Part shown: piece by piece, positions 60,984 to 64,000 of the stretch
Position numbering within the stretch: position 1 is the first letter of the stretch
Layout: every line of letters begins with the position of its first letter
Source: Karalla daura
Lineage: Eukaryota; Chordata; Actinopteri; Chaetodontiformes; Leiognathidae
DNA: 64,000 nucleotides
Assembly: GCA_029224185.1 (NCBI GenBank)
Contig: CM055207.1
Coordinates: 15,468,544 to 15,532,543, forward strand
Direction of reading: 5' to 3'
The notes under the pieces: generated by a model
Told to the model about the DNA's origin: nothing
Database searches by the model: none
Seen by the model: only the letters and a program-made list of their open reading frames with translations
Position numbers and translations under genes: made by a program

Positions 60984-61016
60984 GTATATGTATGTGTGTG
61001 TGTGTGTGTGTGTGTG
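60984..61016. repeat. (TG)n microsatellite
   Basis: About 15 TG units, flanked by TATG-rich sequence. Confidence 0.9.
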
Positions 61017-64000
61017 CATGTACGTGTCAGTGGGAGCTGGGGGGGCTGCAGAAAAGTTTATGGTCAATATAAGTTTGTAAGTAAGCTAATCACATGGCAT
61101 GCACTTTCTTAGACAGTTGCAGGACAGGCTAAAGACATTACAAATAAACAAACAAACAATTTTGGGACACTGGATATTGATATTGGATGTCATTTTGACC
61201 TTCACCGGGCTAGCAGTTTCTCTCTTTGTACATATATGACTTGGTTTGTGTGTGTTTGTGTTAGGAGAGAGTGAAAGCGACTGCGTCTCTAGTACCTTAA
61301 GGGCAGCACAAGCCACAACAAGCCGGCTAGATGTTTCACGTCACCTGTAGCTACATATGTAGCTGTACAGTCTCTATAACACACGAATAAAACACATTTT
61401 CTTGTTATTAGGAGCTATAGCAAATTTTCTGAACAAAATAGATACAAAAGTGCATCCAACTCTCCCAGTGCGTGCCAGGACAAGAGCTACTCTATGCAGA
61501 AATATGGCGGCAATGTCTTAAAAATATAAACACAAATGCATGTGCTCACTGACATCCATACAGGACAGGGATCTCTCAGACAGGCAAAGGTGGAGTCTCC
61601 CCTTGTTGTCCCACTGATGTCTTTTAACTGAAGGGGGGGTGGAGGGGTCAAATCACACTCAGCCTGTTGGCAGACCAAACATCTGAGTGAGTCATCAGCG
61701 TCTCATCAGTCATGAAAACCTACCATTTTGCTTTATCACAGCCCACTACCTCATGTCTGAAGAATTACAAGAAGTGAGCTGTCGCTGCCACTGGTGAGCA
61801 TTTCCACCTTGAAAATGCAGGGAACCAATGACAGATTTGTACGTGGCAGCACCCGATCCTGACAAGGTACAAGGCGGTTACTAAAGTGAAAGTAGGGGTT
61901 ATCAGAGGAGGATATTGTCATTGAAAACCAAAATATGAATTGGAAATTATGATGAGCAGGCCAGTTTATTTAACACCAGAGGAGAGAGTCTTTTTAGGTC
62001 TGTCACTGGTCAAAAATGTATGGCAGGTGCACAATCATCACCAGGACCTCATTCATAAGTAAGATCCAAAGCGATACGCATGTCTCTTCAGGTTGGTAAG
62101 TGAAGGAAGATTACAGGATTGTAAAAGCCATTCAGTCACTCTAGGTCTCCTTTACTTTGCTTCAGATGGAGTCTTTACTCAGGGGTCATCGTGCCAGCAA
62201 GGCCTCAGTGCTAAAGCCAAACTGTGTTGGGACGACCCCTGTGGGATCATCCTGCTGTGAGGCCTTGCCCCCCAACCCGCCCTCCCCCACACACATATAC
62301 ACACACCCGGAGAAGACAGCCCCTCCCCTCGGGAGGGCAAAGCGGTCACTGGGGCTTTTCACAGGAGATCAAGACAGAGGAATTAGTGTCAGTCAGCTGG
62401 AGGTCGAGGCCGAGACACAACAGGGGCGTCCCAGGACCATGCCCGTGTGTTTTCTTTGTTACTCCAGAGGAAATGGCACAAGCCTACAAGTGGTAAACCC
62501 ATTAATCTGAGGGTAGATTCTCAGGCTGCAGCCCTCACAGGCTTGAACACAGTTTCATGTCACACGGCCCAAATATCAAACCGAAGTCCGCTCGGACTTC
62601 TTGAGAGCGTCACCTTCCCGCTGAATGTTTCTCATATCTGTGCTAAGTGGGAAAACAAACAGATGGTGTGTGGAGATCAAGACCCAAACATGTCTCTGCG
62701 AACCGTGCAAGCCTTCCAAGTGTAAACTGACTTGAAGTCTGACTGAAATGCAAAAATTGCCTGCCGACCCAGCCACATATGTTGCGGCATAATATTTTCT
62801 TTCCTGCTGACGGGTGCAACCTCATCAATACGCATACGCCGTTGGAGCTTCTCACATCCTCAACCACTTAGAGGCTTGAGACAGAAAAGCAAAAGCACCA
62901 CATAAACTCACTGCATTACTGTGTGTATCCAAACCATGTGTCGGGGAGGGGGGGGGGTCGTCCCGCTTTGAGAGCTGGCTTGGATCGTACCCACAGAAGA
63001 GCCCCCTCTAGTGCATGCCGACTCCTGCAGGGAGCGGGAGCTTCTCCACGCTTCTCCATGTAAACACAGAGATGGTGACGAAGGCGGATGCGCCAGCCTG
63101 ATGGGGATTACTCACAGGAATAGGGGGGAGCTGGGGGGGGGGGGGGGGGGGGGGGGCATAGTCCAAAGGGAAGGGGAAGGTGGAGATTGGGTGGGTGGGT
63201 GCTTGAAGGAGAAACGTGAGAGCTCTGGATCATGTCTCGAGTCGAGAGGAGGAGCTGTAGTCACTGAATGCCGGCGGGTGTGAAAGAGTGAAGAGATTAA
63301 CTCTTTGATTCAACCACAGGATTTATTCATTATTCACTGTTATTGTCTTGTTGCCTTATATGCGAGGTAGAACCATTTTAGTCACCACATCTCCTGTGCA
63401 TTTATTTACATCTAGATTTCTTAAAAAAAAACAAAACACAGATAACGATTTTAGATTGTCACATCTGGGTTAAAGCCAGAGATTCTTATCCTCAGCGCGG
63501 TTGGGAAGTACTGTAAACTGTGATCACGTAATAGAGCGTCGTGGCTTGGGTTTTTCAGCAGGTGGTCATTACTTTTGTTTCTTTTGTTTCTTTTTTTTCT
63601 TTAAAGGCATCTTCTTCCCTGCTGCTCTGCTGCAGACTTTGGAGGCAAAAGCACAGAAGTGCTGAACGACCCCTCATGTTCACTGCCATGGCCACTAACG
63701 GCAGCCTGGGGGTCAGAGGTCAGCGGTTTGTTGCTGCCAGGTGCAGGGGTGGAGGAGACGGTCCGTATGCTCGGGATCCGACTCTTTCTCACCCTCTCAT
63801 ACAGGCAACACTTATGTTGACTTGGTGCTGAGGCTCCAAATGTTCTCTCTCTGGGCCTCCACTGCCTCCTCTGTTTTCTCTCTCTCTCTGTCTTTCTTTC
63901 TCATCCTGTCTCTAACATGCGGCATAATTTACAATCAAATGTGGAGTGCAGCTTCGGCACAGATATTGCAAACAGCTGAAAGGGGAAAGCAGAGGGCTGC
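61017..64000. other. Right end of window: no supportable gene
   Basis: Single-copy-looking sequence with G-runs at 62947-62957 and 63134-63157. I looked for an exon of the next human neighbours (such as xylt2) but recognised no protein words. Any gene here would need alignment to detect. Confidence 0.45.

Noticed and set aside
63600..63830. Possible exon after a pyrimidine-rich tract and CTGCAG
   Set aside because: The frame has no recognisable protein words and no matching donor or partner exon.

Overview
The window is vertebrate nuclear DNA, almost certainly from a ray-finned (teleost) fish. Its genes are split by GT-AG introns. It is rich in CA/TG, CT and tetranucleotide microsatellites and in a dispersed repeat typical of teleost genomes. 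It carries three genes that are adjacent in the same relative orientation on human 17q21.33: PPP1R9B (minus), SGCA (plus) and COL1A1 (minus). There is no prokaryotic content, CRISPR array or phage. I could not name the species.

Layout. (1) 2-2011, plus: the 3' part of a C2H2 multi-zinc-finger gene that runs off the left edge. (2) 3867-19377, minus: complete ppp1r9b (spinophilin/neurabin-2), 10 coding exons, 781 residues, with an 8.8-kb first intron. Its distal poly(A) signal lies 31 bp from that of the zinc-finger gene, so the two genes are tail-to-tail. (3) 22589-26098, plus: complete sgca (alpha-sarcoglycan), 11 coding exons, 400 residues, divergent from ppp1r9b. (4) 27999-43375, minus: complete col1a1 (pro-alpha1(I) collagen), 51 exons, 1450 residues, tail-to-tail with sgca. 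(5) 43.6-64 kb: no gene that I can support; microsatellites, dispersed-repeat copies and unassigned single-copy DNA, probably including distal regulatory sequence of col1a1.

I rebuilt the exon chains by hand from splice signals, reading phase and remembered family sequences. Each chain closes in frame (2346, 1203 and 4353 coding bases including stop). In col1a1 the triple helix is exactly 1014 residues. The collagenase site (helix Gly775-Ile776), the cross-link lysines (87 and 930) and the GFPGER integrin site (502-507) all fall at their standard helix positions, which checks the model internally.

The genes do not form an operon-like pathway. Spinophilin is a neuronal and actin scaffold for protein phosphatase 1, alpha-sarcoglycan belongs to the muscle dystrophin-glycoprotein complex, and collagen I is the main matrix protein of bone, skin and tendon. 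Their adjacency is ancient synteny. The most interesting details are a Cys-to-Ser change at an interchain-disulphide position of the collagen C-propeptide, a GC-AG intron splitting the sgca signal peptide, an sgca splice donor that contains an in-frame stop, and the collagen 5' stem-loop with its micro-uORF. I found no previously undescribed system.
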